DNA of 64,000 bases from Epiperipatus broadwayi (GCA_028023455.1 JAQFVV010006203.1:6604821-6668820); one strand, 5' to 3'. Shown: positions 11,476-24,452, counted from the stretch's first letter. Program-made: numbers and translations. The notes: generated from the sequence alone by a model not told the origin.

Positions 11476-13431
11476 GTTAATATATATTTTTTGTAATAAC
11501 CACATACTACCCTATTTTTTAAAAAAAAAAAATATTTGCTACAAAAAAAGGGTGATATTATTAATTATAATATTTAAAAATATATTTATATAGGATGTTT
11601 AATAATTTTATTCGTAATTTTTTTAACGTGGAAAAAAAAAGATAAACATTAACTGAGCACCTACCTGTTGGTGTTGCTCCCTCTATCACTAATAGCTAAA
11701 GTTGCAACTTGTTAACATTTTTTTTTTATAATCAGTACATCCACTCTTTAATAAGATTTTTGTAAATCTTTATTAGTATAGTTTATTAATACAATTCAAT
11801 TAGGAACTGCTTGTATTTTTACTAGAGTAATATAACATTTTAACCGGGTCTAGAACATTATTAAATCATCATAAATATAAAAAAAAAAACTTAAATACCC
11901 CCCCCCCCTGGCAATAAAAGTTTTTTTTTTAAATATGATATTGGAGAATGTCATTTTTTCATCTTTTTATAAAATGGATTATGGAGACTGTAATATTTAA
12001 ATTATGTACAGTCGAAGACTATAAAAATAAGTAACTGCAGTCAGGATTGGCTGTGATGTTTTGATGCAAAATAATCAAATCAATCAAATATTTCATATGG
12101 ATGAACAAATTAAGACAGTTCCATTATTTTGTTTCTCTGTTGAGAGAAAGCAGTCTGATTGTCATATTTTTTGGTGATAGTTAAGAGTACATCTGCCCAT
12201 TTGTTGAAAAAAAAATGCAAACAGTGATTCATCTGACTATTTCAGGCTTAACAGTCACCTGTTGTCCAAGTATGGTTTTACCACTTCTTTGTCATAGTAT
12301 TCTCATCACAAATCACAAGCGTTGAAATGGCAACTCTTACAATTTTTTTTAGTACTTTTTATCACTAGACCTGAAAAGGTGTTAATCATAAAATTGTAGT
12401 ATTTATTTTTATAAAATTTACTTAATAAATGTATGGGTATTGTACCATTCTGTATATAATATTTATTAAAAACAAATAAAAACAAATTAAATAAGCGTAA
12501 ACAAATAAAATGTTATGAATTAATAAAAATTATATTTACTTTCTACCATCACTAACTTCTTTTAAAAAAATTAAATCTTATAGTACTTTTTTTCCCACCC
12601 TCAATAGCATTCATCTTAAAATTTAAAATTATTCTTAAATTTCATTAACAAAATAAAAGTTTTTTTTAACCACAGTGGTATATTAAGACAACTTTATATG
12701 TAAAACTAGTCATTCTTGGTATTATTTTAAAATTAGATCTTTCAAAGTACAGAAATAATGATATATCATTTAATATAATTATTTTTAAACATGTAATAAA
12801 AAAATTCATTAATACTAGTCAGTGAAGTAATTTTATCATCACAGATTTAACTTTTATTTTTTTGTTTAATATCCTTTTAAAAATATATGTTAAAAATAGG
12901 GATTGCATTGTTGTGTACATTAAATATAGAGATAGTATTATGTTCAAAATTGAATTATAATACATGTATTAGTAATGCCATTGTGGTTATATCTTTTTTA
13001 ATGTATTTTTATTAATTTCTTAAAACATGGTGTTAAATTGTTTAGACTATTTTTCAAATATGTCATTAAATTCAAAATAAATAGCCTTAGGAGAAAAAGG
13101 ACATGTATTGTATGCTACATTAGTAATGCTAGTATTACAGCCTTTTTTTTAAAGTATAAATTTATTATACTGTTTATTTGTTTAGATTTTGAGTCAAATA
13201 GAGATCATATATTTTAAAAATTATATCAAAATGCAAATTCACATCAAAAGTAGTTATTTTGGCAGAGAGTATTCTCTTGAAAAATTTTGTCTACATTTTT
13301 TTTAAATGTTAATTTTGTTGCTGTAAAAAAAAGTCATGAGAAAATAAGTATTAAAGTAGTCTCTTTTTTAAATATATGTTATACTTATCATATTTTTTTT
13401 ATTTTTATGATGCTTATTAATATTTTTTGGG
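11476..13431. other. unassigned AT-rich sequence with homopolymers
   Basis: A/T homopolymer runs and a C-run (about 11899-11908) stand out. I see no gene, RNA or repeat match to other parts of the window. Confidence 0.5.
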
Positions 13432-13452
13432 TTTTTTTTTTGGGGGGGGGGG
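13432..13452. repeat. T10-G11 homopolymer junction
   Basis: A run of about ten T (13432-13441) passes directly into eleven G (13442-13452). Similar G or C runs embedded in AT-rich DNA occur at about 4933, 11899, 19794, 52270, 53885 and 56906. Confidence 0.9.
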
Positions 13453-13499
13453 TGATTTATTAATTTTAAAAAACACTACTAATCAAAATTCACACATTT

Positions 13500-13885
13500 T
13501 AACACTATTGAACTCACCTCCTTCATCATCATCATTTTCAACCATTATCAATCCACTGCAGGATCCTTCCAAGTTCAATCCGTCTTTTCCAATCTCTAGC
13601 TTCTTCTCCATATCACCCCAGCGTACTTCCTTATTTCATACAACCATTGATCTCCTTGTAGGTCTTTTACAATTTTTTGGAATTCAGTTTAAGATTTTAA
13701 CTGTCCATCTATTTTCTTTTTAGCAATATTTCCAGCTTAACTCCTCTCCAGTCTCTTAATTCTTTCAATGATGTCAGTAACACTTATTTGCTTTCTCATC
13801 CATGTATTTTATTTTAATCTTTTTGTGTTACTACTAACATATATCTTCATACTTCGTTTAGTAGTCTGAAGTCTCTTTATTGTTC
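13500..13885 (-). pseudogene. 3' end of RTE-like non-LTR retrotransposon ORF
   Basis: The minus strand encodes, over several frames, the C-terminal tail of an endonuclease-reverse transcriptase of the RTE-like type common in arthropods. In order one reads a TKRSMKIYV-like start, WMRKQISVTDIIERIKRLE, an AGNIAKKKIDG block corresponding to the usual WAGHIAR-D-RWT motif, a KRPTGRS-like segment, and RRIELGRILQWIDN near the end. The usual element ends in this region, so this is probably a severely 5'-truncated insertion. Several stops and frameshifts make it inactive. The plus-strand frame at 13427-13723 is merely antisense to it. Confidence 0.7.
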
Positions 13886-14732
13886 TTCTATTAAGTGTAT
13901 AACAAAAGTTATAAAAATCCTAAGTGGTCAACAAAATATATTCAGATTTGAAAATAGAAAAAAAAAAACTTAATTTTCAACCATTTCGCTGTGGTCTTTT
14001 TTAGACTTTTAAGGGAGCAGAAATATATCAGTGCAATAGTACCCCCTCCCCTTATCAATGATTTCTACATTTATGGTTTCAGTTAGCTGCAATTTATTAT
14101 AAATATTAAATAAAAAAATTAGAAATTATTAAATATGAAATTTTAATTTTTTGTATTTTAATTTTTTAGGATACAATGCTATACTTTGAGTTTTTAATAT
14201 ATCTACAAGTTAAGAACTTTCACTACTATTAGTGAATTTTGATAATGATGTCAATTCTTAAAAGCAAATGTCACATATAAATTATACATTATCTTTAAAT
14301 AATAACTTTATTAAGAAGAATCTAATTAAAGGAAACAGTCTTAAGTGCCAAATTTGTTCAGAAGTAGAATTTCTGGTGAATTTGTTTGTGAGAGAAAAGA
14401 AAAGTGTAACAGACTTAAATGAGATTAATTGGTTTAAAGGAACAAGAATGGAATTTTATGCACTTGTTGAATGTGTGTTAATGTCAAAAGTTTCCTTAGT
14501 TGTGTGATTGAGATTTGGAGTAGTCATTAAAACAAAAAATAGATAAATTTTCACAATAAAAATGCACAATTGTTTAGGACAGCTATGTGTATTAGTTTAT
14601 TTTATTACTGTGTATATATTTCTTTTTCTGTTGGTCTTTCTGTGATTTATTCATTAGAAATATAAGTGATATTTCTCATATCTCTTTTCAACTTCTTGGG
14701 GGTCCTTTTTTTAAATTTAATTCTTTATTTTA
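13886..14732. other. unassigned AT-rich sequence
   Basis: A 79-codon plus-strand frame at 14268-14507 (ends LVECVLMSKVSLVV) has no recognisable domain. No other structure seen. Confidence 0.45.
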
Positions 14733-14842
14733 AATGAAGTTTCATTATAAGTATCATGAAGTTGAATGACTAAGAATTAAAATTCTGAATGAAGTGTCAT
14801 TTTAAGTAGTGTGAAGTTGAATGACTAAGAATTAAAATTCTT
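14733..14842. repeat. 55-bp tandem duplication
   Basis: Units 14733-14787 and 14788-14842 both contain GTGAAGTTGAATGACTAAGA (first copy ATGAAGTTGAATGACTAAGA) and AATTAAAATTCT, with a few substitutions between them. This is a simple local duplication. Confidence 0.85.
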
Positions 14843-15622
14843 GAGATTTTTTGGAATATCTTAATTTTTAATGGTGCAATATTTGTATGTACAGAAATCT
14901 ATGAACTCAGTGATTTGCCAAAGTTAGTTTTCATTGTTGTTTGCAGAATATAGTATTCAATAAAGCATTTTTTTTTGTATTAATAAACTTTAAATCTCTG
15001 ATATATGTCAAAACAAAAAAAAACCCTACTCATTTATTATCAAATTAGTCTTTCACACACATGTTAAATAATTTTCTGCAAATCAGATTTGTTGATTCCA
15101 AAGAATATTGACAAAGGATAATGTGATCAAATAATAAGAATAAAGGCTACCTAATATTTTCTGATTTTCTAGGTAATTTTTGATTTCTATTTTTTTTTTT
15201 TTATTTCTACTTACATCTTAAATATCATACATGTTTTAGTGCTGAAGTAGAGCTGCTGACTCAAGATTGATAAGTCACAACTCCTGTTGGTTTTTCTGAT
15301 GCAAACCATTCAGTTATTATTTTTTATTTAAATTCATAAATGTGAAAAAGTAACAGATTAGATTTTCAGTTTTAGAAAATGACTTGAGGGCTTAAGTTGA
15401 TGGAATGAGTTGATGTGTTTACTATAAAACAAGTAGGTGATATGATTAAGTCTTTACTGTTGAGGAAATGTTATACTCTCTATAGTCACTGATTTCATGA
15501 TTTGTCTTCAATTTTTTTAAACAAAAAAAAAAAAAACAACAACTTTTAACTTGGTATTTTTTTTGTTTATTTTTATGATAAGGATTTAGAGATAGTTTTG
15601 AATATAATTCATTTAGAAAACA

Positions 15623-15623
<1 letters not shown>

Positions 15624-15654
<31 letters not shown>
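15624..15654. repeat. (ATT)n microsatellite
   Basis: An uninterrupted run of about ten ATT triplets. On the minus strand it encodes the isoleucine run of a spurious 74-codon frame. ATT tracts in this window often mark SINE 3' tails, but no SINE body was identified here. Confidence 0.9.
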
Positions 15655-15659
<5 letters not shown>

Positions 15660-15894
15660 ATCCTCATCATTTGTATATAATATTTGATTAATGATTTTCT
15701 TTTTCTCCATATACATTTCTAATGTGCAGTTTATAATTGATCTTTGGCTGTGGATATGCACATTAAATAAAGAATTATTGTTATTATTGTTATGATGATA
15801 ACAAAACTCTTAATGATCCTAAAAATGGGCTTTTTCAACATGGCATACAGAAGTAGTTTATGATTGCTTTCTCCACCAGTTTGAAATTATGATA

Positions 15895-16092
15895 CAACTG
15901 TTGACCTATCTAAATGAACTGACACTTTAAATTGCTGCTGCCTGCTATATAATGTTAGTATTAATAATAAGATATGAACAAATGAAAAGAAATTATGCGA
16001 CTACTGTTGACATATCTGTGATGATCTGTCATCTTAAATTGTTAACTGATATATAATATTAGTAATAAGATTACAAGACAAACAGATAGAAA
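15895..16092. repeat. diverged direct repeat (about 95 bp x 2)
   Basis: A first unit (about 15895-15985) and a second (about 16002-16092) share ACTGTTGAC-TATCT, CTTTAAATTG/CTTAAATTG, ATATAATGTTAGTA/ATATAATATTAGTA and AATAAGAT in the same order. Divergence suggests an old tandem duplication. Confidence 0.55.
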
Positions 16093-18715
16093 GGAAAGAG
16101 CAAAATAAAATAAAAATACAAATAAGATAAAAAGATAAGAAAAAAGCTGCAGATCTTCCTTATGAAGACTTGATAAATAAAAACTAAACTGCATAGATTT
16201 GAATGTAGGATGAGGGGTGTAATCAAAGATGAGAAAGTTTACATCTTTTTTAGCCAACTTAGTTTGCAGATCCTATATTTATTTGTTAGCCCACTAGAGC
16301 ATATTCACTTAACTGAATGCTGCATCCAATATCTATAGCTTTTTTGAAATTATGCTATCTGTTAATTTATTCAATGATTTTTTTCATTATCAAAGAATAA
16401 TTAAATTTTATAAATAATGTAAGTAACTTAATAATAATAAAAAAAGAAGCTCAAGCTAACTATAGTTCTGGATATACCTGTCATTGTTGCTCATAAATAT
16501 GTACATATATATATAAAATAGTCACTCAGGAAATCATATAACATTTGAGTATGGAAGGGCAGTGAGCTTTTAATTCTCAGCCCCATCACTGTGCTATTGT
16601 GCTAAATCACAAATCATTGCTCAAGTAAAGCAGTGCAAATGAATAGAGGGTTAACTAATTTACTGTTTTATTTTTTTAGTCTTTTTTTTTTTCAACTATC
16701 TACCAATGCCTTCCATTTTTCATTAAAAAAATATAATTAGAATACCATGTTTGACCTGATTATAAAACTATTTCAGAATTAGAAATCAGGGAGAATGAAA
16801 TTTGCATAGCATTTTACAGACTAGCAAATGTTATTAGTTTGTTATTAGAAAATTGATGGCTTAAGACTACTATAATTAAGTCTTTAATTGATTTACAAAT
16901 TTTCTTGTTTATTTCTATTAAAAAAAAAAAAGTCATTTCTAAAAAAAAAAAAAGTTTCAAATATAAAATATGTTAATTTATAGGAAATGATGAAGTCGGT
17001 AATAGCAACACTAATATTTGTGCAAAATTTTTGGAACAGTGAATATTTTATCTTCAATCATTGATTATTTAATGACACTAAATGACTTCTGATAATCTTG
17101 TAATAATGATTAGAAAATTGACATTTATCTTCTAAATACAAGTGTCTACCACAGAACTGTAGAGCATAAAGACCAGGAAATATCAGTCGTTGGAATCATT
17201 TAAATAAAATTAATATTTATATAAGCAAACACAAACTTAGATTTGTACATATATATATATTATGTAAAGGAATTGGACGAAAAATGGAATGTATTATAAC
17301 TTTATTAATATAATGTACAGCTATAAAATTCTATGTGAAATGTAATTGTATGATATTTTTTAGATAAATATTGTTTTTATTACCAAATAAAATATATATT
17401 TAGTAAATGGCATAGTGCAAATAAATAGCGGATTTAGCAACAACTAACAATGTTTAGAGGATTATTTTATGATATAGTTGCAAATTTGAGATGCTAATAG
17501 AATAAATTGTGACAGATAATGTCATATCTCATGTTGATAATCAAGTTTTAATGTTTGTTTATAGTACCTTCTTAATTACTCTATCCCATCTTCAGTCAGT
17601 ATATATATATACAATGGAGCATATTAACATTCTTATGTATTAAAGAATGGCTCACAGAGGCATAATAATATTTAAATCAATATTTTACGATGGCAGTATG
17701 AATTGAAGATTTATAATTTTTGAAGATATTTTTTTGTCTTGAAATAATGATTGGATTAAGAGTATTCCATAATATGGTTGCCAAAATTTATAATATTAGT
17801 GAAATTGGTAACTGCTACAGCATTTTCTAATTGAGAAAAGGCAGGAGGGTTGGATGATAAATTCACCATATATAAAAAATGTAATTGATTTGTCTGAACA
17901 TGGGGGATGCTTTTAAGTAGTCATTCTGACACTGTTATTTTTATACCACCATGGCATCATAAAACAGTGATATTGAAATAGCAGTTCAACCATAAATATT
18001 CTTATATAAAATTCATACATTAGATTATTTTGATTAGACATTGGAGCATTTATGTGTGTTATGATATTTTTTTTTATTACCTATAGTTTTTCATAATAGC
18101 TATCAATTTCTCTTATTAAGCATCTAGTGAATGCAGCCACCATTATATCAGAAGAAATTTTGAAACATTAACTAGTTCAATAGTTTTAAATATTGGTACT
18201 CTAGTATGCACCTAAATAAAAGTGTTACAAAAAATGTGTATTTATATATAGAAAAGTAAGCCTTCAAAATATTTGTCATATTTTTTTATTTATTGTTAAA
18301 TTGCAAATGGAATAATACATTTGGTGGTGGGTGGGTGATTTTCATGTCTAAAGTAAAACTGACCCTTACTACTTGAATTCCAAATATTTCCTAATTTATG
18401 TGTTTAGAATTATAGTATTTATTAATTTCTAAAGCTTTTTTTAGCATACACATTTATTTTGAAAATAACTTTTATTATAAAAGTAAAAATTAATGAGTCA
18501 CTGATAATTTTATGTATGGTGGCTTTGTATAGTCAATAATTCCTCTTTGATTCAAAGATTCATTTTATTTTGGTCATGGTGAAAATTTTGATTTGCCATA
18601 GCAGCTATAAGAATCTGAATTATGTTTTTGTTTCTTCATTTGTATTGTTAAAAATAATTGCAAAATAATTAATTAGGATTCTGCAAAACTATAAAAAACA
18701 TGAAGCATTATCTAT

Positions 18716-18840
18716 CCAGGAGTGCACTGTTTGGAAATTAGATTCTGAATCTGAAAATCTATGGACTGCAGCTCCAAATCTATTTCTGGTGCTTGAACTT
18801 GTTACAAACTTCTGAGCAATAAACCATTTGATTATATTTA
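18716..18840 (+). mobile_element. SINE family 2 copy
   Basis: Shares ATGGACTGCAGCTCC, GTGCTTGAACTTGTTAC and ACTTCTGAGCAATAAACCATT with copies at 22795-22920 and 48880-48958 (plus) and 29730-29830 (minus). The 3' block includes an AATAAA signal and is followed by an AT-rich tail. The 5' part has tRNA-like degenerate boxes. Non-coding retroposed repeat. Confidence 0.65.
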
Positions 18841-20339
18841 ATCCAGAGATCATCATCATTTACTAACTTTTGTATGCTATTGCTTGTGCTAGAATATATA
18901 TATTTCCCCAAAGTAAAAAAAAAAAATTTGACTTAAGCAAATATTGTAAAAAGATCTTCAAAATACCATTTTGATAAAAATTCCTCAAAATTTATTTTTT
19001 AACACTTTTGATAGCTAAATTAAATAAGTGATGACTTGTATCATACTTTTTTTTGCCAAAAAGTTTTTATCATGAAATTGACTGGCTTTAAAAGATTTGC
19101 TTTTAACACCAATATTGAATTATTTGTAGCAAATAGATATTAATATGAATTATGCGAACATAAAATCTTTAATAAAATTGTATGTGTCATAAAAACTAAA
19201 TTTTTATATATGGGGGAAAAAGTTCATAATTATCAGTCAAATATTTGTATATTTTATAAAACAAATTATATATCAAACTTCACTGAATAAGATGTACAAT
19301 ATTTCTTTCTTCATTTATAAATATATTAATTATATTGTTATATATTTAGAATTATTTAGAAACGTCTTTATTAATTAGCATTCTCACTGTATTTTTTACC
19401 AAGTGTTGATTATTTAACATTTATTCTTTTATCAATATTATTAATTCATAATAAATATGATTTATAGGTAAAAAAAATTTTTTTTCCCTTGATGCAAGTT
19501 ATGAAATAATATTTTATTTTTGTACAGATTAGAATAATTAATCATTTATTCTTAAGACTATTCCAAGAATTATTTATTTCGTTTCAAAAGTAATTAATTA
19601 ATTTTATTTCATCACACTATAAGGTAATCTTACAGTTTTATTTTTATGCATAGTAAATTAGTAGAATAAGGTAAGTCATTTATTTACAATCTTAGTCATT
19701 TATAAATGTAAAATTAAAATAGGAGTGACAGTTAGTTTTAGTGTTATTATCTTGTAGTTTTTTTTGTAAGGTTTATGAATTATCATATTGGGACCCCCCC
19801 CCTTTCCAGTGACAAATTTTTCTGGACACCCTCATTTATGAAATAACTTTTTGATATATGTATACTTTTTTAAAAATACAAGTGAGCTTTCATTATTACT
19901 TCAATGATTAATACACATTATAAGTAGGACTTTATCTTTTGGCTATCAACATATTTTAATTAGAAAAAATAATCAGCCATGAAAAATGTTATTAGGGGGT
20001 GTGGAGATAATTCGTACAATGCATGTGTTGCTTTTATCATTTTTGCATAAGTTGCAAGAAAAGGAAATTTGAAATTGAGAATAGCATTCTTTATTAATTT
20101 GAGACAAAATTTTTTTTATACATTTCAAAGAAAGACTATTTTGGATATATCTAGTCTACAAGAGCTTTTTGTTGTACAGTATCTAGTCTCAAATCTTCAG
20201 CAGTGTAAAAGCATACTTTTATTATTTATACGACCATCTTTATTTATAATTAATTTCATCAACATTACAAATATGAGTTTATATTCACATCTGTGTTACA
20301 AATGAATTCCTCAAAATCAATCGAAAGCAATTCATTCTA
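18841..20339. other. unassigned AT-rich sequence
   Basis: A C-run at about 19794-19803 and a 78-codon plus-strand frame at 20069-20305 with no domain. The frame lies just upstream of the Jockey-like fossil, but I cannot show that it belongs to it. Confidence 0.4.
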
Positions 20340-21700
20340 GATTGAACAAAACCCGAAATAGTTTTTATGGCCATTATTTCTTTCTTAAAGATATGGCAAT
20401 TGCTAACAAATTTTTAAATCGTTAGATATATATTGATAAAGAAAAATGGGGGAAAGTAAGGGAAACAAGATCTAAGTGAAAGGTTTGACCACTTTTATGT
20501 AAGCTTAATAAATAATAAAAGCATCTCTAAAAGAACTCATTGCTAATGAGTTTGATAGTTCTCTATATCAGACTTTTAAAATAAGATAAGCATCATTGGA
20601 GCAAGACTGTATGCATTACTTTCACAGTATTTGTCTAATAAAACCACTAAGCAATGATGAATTTGAATTTTTCCTTGATTGCCTAAACTAGCGGAAATCC
20701 CAAGAGCAAAGAACATATTTTCAAAGTTTATTAATTATTTTAGAATCTAAAAAAATGTGTGATTAGCAAAACTATTCAGCAACATTATTAACATAGATAC
20801 TATTACTAAAATTTGGTATAAAGGCAGTACTATAGCACTATTAAAACAAACAAAGGCAACATTGATATAAAAAAATTATCACCCAATATTACTTTAGTGT
20901 TTCTACAAGCTATTTGAAATAATTATATTAACAACAATTTTGTAAATAGTTGAGATCTATTTGCTTGTAGAGTAGGCTAGATTTAGACCAGAAAAAAAAT
21001 TAAAAACTGGTGCTACATTTATTGATCTAATCTCTGCCTATAATTTTATTCGAAAAATGATCTAAATGTTTTTTAAATTCGTAAGTGCAGTAAAACTCTT
21101 GTTATTTGACAAAATGTGACATTAAAATATAGTCAGTAGATGCAAAATTTTACAAAATGGTTTATGAGAAGGGTGCAGTTCTTGCAGTAGTAAATTTATC
21201 ATTGATCTTTCAGAGATAGAATGCAGAAATTCATTTTTATGCATTGCTTTGACTTCACAAAAGAGATTTTTTTAAAGTCTCTCCATAATGATTTAAAAAG
21301 TTTGGGAAATGTTTTTAAAGAGTGAAATCTTTTTATCCTAATCCAGCAAAAATAATACATTCAACATTTTATCTGAATTAATAAGGAAACATCTCAAAAT
21401 ATGGATATAACTTCTTGCAACAAGAGTGAAACGTATTTCATCCTGCACTATTTATTAGCAATTTTGAATCATAGGCTAACTTATTATCCCCATTAATTTT
21501 AGATTAGATGTAAAATAATTTCTAAGAATAATCTTGAAAGTTGGTTGACCTTACTTGGGTTATGATATATGCACATTATGGAAGCTGCACTTAGCACTAA
21601 CATATTCAACTGATGAATACTGCACTTCTTTTTTTTTAAAAAAAAGTTTTTGTTAAGCTTTTAATATACTCATGTCTGTTTTTCAGTAGCTTGTTATTCA
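20340..21700 (+). pseudogene. Jockey-like non-LTR retrotransposon fossil
   Basis: Piecing frames together on the plus strand reveals a Jockey-type reverse transcriptase. About 20630-20670 resembles the linker before RT (LSNDEFEFFLDCLN). About 20808-20860 reads KIWYKGSTIALLKQTKA, and 20877-20925 matches the KNYRPISLL...YKLFE block (KNYHPI, then YKLFEIIIL). About 20950-21045 gives a FRPEK then KLKTGATFIDLISAYN block, the conserved GAxFxDLSAAYD. About 21450-21620 echoes the thumb and post-RT region, including LALTYSTDEYCTSF for the usual LALxYSTAEYCAPVW. The FADD/YADD box is not cleanly recognisable. Many stops and frameshifts make it dead. Both ends are indistinct. Confidence 0.75.
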
Positions 21701-22200
21701 TTCACATATTTGTCCACTAGATATCAAAAGAGAAGTTGCATTCTAAAAAATGTATAAAAAACTATTAAATAGATTAGACTTGATAATAACTCAAAATGTA
21801 GTTTCATTACCTAAGTCTTATCTTAAATCAAGATTCATTTTCTGGATGTTCAACCAAGAAATTTATAAATGAAGAATTATGGTATAAAAAATTAACTTTG
21901 TATGAAGTTCCAAACAAATTTAGTTTTCCACATCTTAATAATTAAGCCAATTGGACTTGATTTTTCTAGATATTACTGGATTCTTAACACAGATTCAGGA
22001 TTACTGATGGTTGTTGTGTTCATCATTTTCATAAATGGAATTTAACACTCACTGGTCTATAAAGATATAAACAAAAACATGAATCACTCGTTAATGTTTA
22101 TTGAATCTATTATTACATTGGCATATTGAAAGACTTAATAATCAATCATTAGTGAAGCTATATTTTAATTGAAATCTCTATAGGTGCTTATATATTTTAA

Positions 22201-22330
22201 TAGTTTGGTTGTTAGAATGGCAGACTTCGGAGTTCCAAAGTCCATGGATCAACATTCAGTTTTATAATTTCCAGCACTTGTATTTGTTATGATCAGCAGA
22301 GTAATAGTTATTCAGTTATTTTTAATACTT
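22201..22330 (+). mobile_element. SINE family 2 copy, diverged but with tRNA-like head
   Basis: Contains TTGTTAGAATGGCAGACTTC (A-box-like), GAGTTCCAAAGTCCATGGAT, and a diverged 3' end with CACTTGTATTTGTTATGATC and TTATTCAGTTATT. It overlaps in pattern with the minus-strand copy at 54990-55100 (AATGGTAGAATGACTGTCTC). It gives the best view of the family's 5' half. Confidence 0.5.
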
Positions 22331-22362
22331 AAATATATGTATATTGTCTAGACTACACTTAA

Positions 22363-22691
22363 TGTAATTATAAGGGACTTGAATTCAAAAGTTCAAGTTT
22401 CCTACATTTATCCAATGTATCTTATACAACTGATACACACGATCACATATATGTGAAACAGATAAATGATCTCTAATGTACGTATATATATATAGAGAGA
22501 GATAGTATATATGTGTGGGATATGGTGATCAGGACCAACTGTGAAGAGTGCTGGTTCAGCATGAAATACTATATTGGAGGTCATTTATCTGTTTCACATG
22601 TATATATATGGTCATGTGTATCAGTTGTATAAGATAGATTGGATAGATGTAGGGAACTTGAAAGTTTGAGTTCAAATTCCTTATAATTACA
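22363..22691. mobile_element. palindromic element with hammerhead-like core
   Basis: The ends are TGTAATTATAAGGGACTTGA and the reverse complement TGTAATTATAAGGAATTTGA. The arms (about 22363-22482 and 22570-22691) share ATCTTATACAACTGATACAC and TGTGAAACAGATAAATGA. The left arm lacks the ribozyme-like core and stops around the sequence corresponding to the core's stem III. The right unit is preceded by the whole core (22527-22582). Related arms and cores occur at 33003-34140, 34400-34660 and, more distantly, 2868-3282. No coding capacity. Confidence 0.75.
22527..22582 (+). ncRNA. hammerhead-ribozyme-like core, mutated
   Basis: GATCAGGACCAA, then CTGTGAAG (consensus CUGAUGAG, damaged), stem II GTGCTG-GTT-CAGCAT, GAAA, TACTATA, then TTGGAGGTC. 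ACCAA/TTGG and GATC/GGTC can form stem I. The core heptanucleotide is altered, so self-cleavage is unlikely in this copy. Confidence 0.5.
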
Positions 22692-22794
22692 TTCAGTTAT
22701 TTTTATTTTTGATTATGAAAAAAAAAAATAATAATAAATAGCGAATCCTAGAAAAAAGTCATGTAATTATACATATCAAACACTATGAATAGTT

Positions 22795-22920
22795 TAGTAC
22801 AGTAGTAAAGTAGCAGATTCTAGAGATCAAGGTCCATGGATTGCAGCTCCAGCTCTCACTTTGAATGCTTAAACTTTTTATGAACTCCTGAGCAATAAAC
22901 TATTTAATTATTATTATTTT
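22795..22920 (+). mobile_element. SINE family 2 copy with (ATT)n tail
   Basis: Contains AAGGTCCATGGATTGCAGCT, AATGCTTAAACTTTTTATGA and AACTCCTGAGCAATAAACTA, followed by TTTAATTATTATTATTTT. This is the most complete 3' half of the family in the window. The AATAAA and ATT tail are diagnostic across copies. Confidence 0.75.
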
Positions 22921-24112
22921 TATAGACTTCCCTGATTACATTTTACCCGATATAATAAAATCAAATTTTCACACAAATCTCAAAATTTGTTTGCTTTCAA
23001 GTTGTAAATGTTTGATGTAAAAATTGTTTTCATATGCTAATTTTTGAAATAATTTTTCAATAATCACATTTTGTTAATTATCGTTTTAAATTTGTTATAT
23101 ATAGGACATTCACTTATTAACTTATATGATAAAAAAAAAAATCAGTATATATTTGTGAAGTAGTGATTTAAAAAGAATAAAATAAAATAATTGAAAAGCA
23201 GTGTTTTTTTATTTTTAAAAAATTATTTCTATATCATTTTATTTTGATGAAGTATTTGTCTGTGTATATTTACAACTTTTTTTCTCTTTTCCCTAAGGAT
23301 TTTGATAGCTTTTTATTTTGGGAAATTGAAAAATTATATTGTGTATAATCACCATGATTTTGCATGATCATTATTAACTAAATGTAGAACATGAAATAAA
23401 GTTTTGCTTTTTCAAGAAATAGAAATTTCATATATTGGAAGTAATAAAATAAATCATTTCAAATGTAAAAACTTTAAAGGAAAAAGAGTTATCACAAAAA
23501 ATTAAATGTATGATTTTAAAATATTTACTATAATCATTTTGTAATAACATGAGAATGTTTATAGAAACTTAAAATTGTGTACATCTGACAATTGTTATTA
23601 CCTATACTTTTGATTCAATCTTGCAGTATATTTTCAATTATTGCCTAAATTAAAAAAAAAAGCTCGAATTTAAAAATAAGTGTTCAAAAGGAAGTAATGC
23701 ATATGGATATCACTCATCATTTTAAATATAGTTAAATTGCCTTATCCTATTAAAATCTTGATGTGAAAAAAATATTAAATAAAAAATTAGAAATAGTTAA
23801 ATTTCACATCTAAAAAAATGTAGAAGCAGTCATTTTTTTGTCTTATGTATTCAATTTTTTGTAAATGAAAATTTTATTTAAAATAGTCAAAAGCACCAAA
23901 TTAATGACAAGAGCAATTTTAATAAGTCTAAGAAAAAAGTTATGAAATACTTGCTTTCTTCAAGTGATAATTGAAAATAATTGACTTTTAAAAGAAAAAG
24001 TTTATATTCTAAAGCTAACTGGATATTGAATATGAATGAATTATCAATTATGAAATAGTAAAAAAAAATCATGGCTAGTATTATTTATGCTCCTTAAACT
24101 GTCAGTTACATA
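22921..24112. other. unassigned AT-rich sequence
   Basis: No recognisable feature. Short lysine/phenylalanine-rich frames reflect composition only. Confidence 0.5.
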
Positions 24113-24452
24113 TACACCTGGGTCTCGTTTTACGCGATAGATAGGTTCTTCAGAAAACACTCGCAAACGAAATCGCGCAAAAATAGGTGTAACTTACATT
24201 GAAAAAGGGGGGATGCGGTCTGTGATTTTTCAAAATTCGCGTAAAAGCAAAGCACCAACGTAAAATTACTTTAAAATTCGCGCAAAAAAAAAAATAAGGA
24301 AATAAAATATGACTAATAAAAAATTTCAAATTTAAAAAAAATTGATACAAGACAAACTTTTTTTAACTATAATATTTAATTTTATTCAAAATAATATATT
24401 TTTATGCATAATTTACAGTACAGTAATTTACATTTTTTTATACACATTTTAA

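Larger units (their letters stand above)
14843..18715. other. long AT-rich stretch without a gene
   Basis: Apart from the ATT microsatellite and the diverged direct repeat listed separately, I see only homopolymers (for example 15181-15200 and 16920-16955) and AT dinucleotide runs (16500-16520, 17590-17610). No coding, RNA or mobile-element signature is supportable. Confidence 0.5.

Noticed and set aside
13427-13723. 98-codon plus-strand protein beginning with a glycine run
   Set aside because: The start is a T/G homopolymer and the remainder is antisense of the RTE-like LINE tail.
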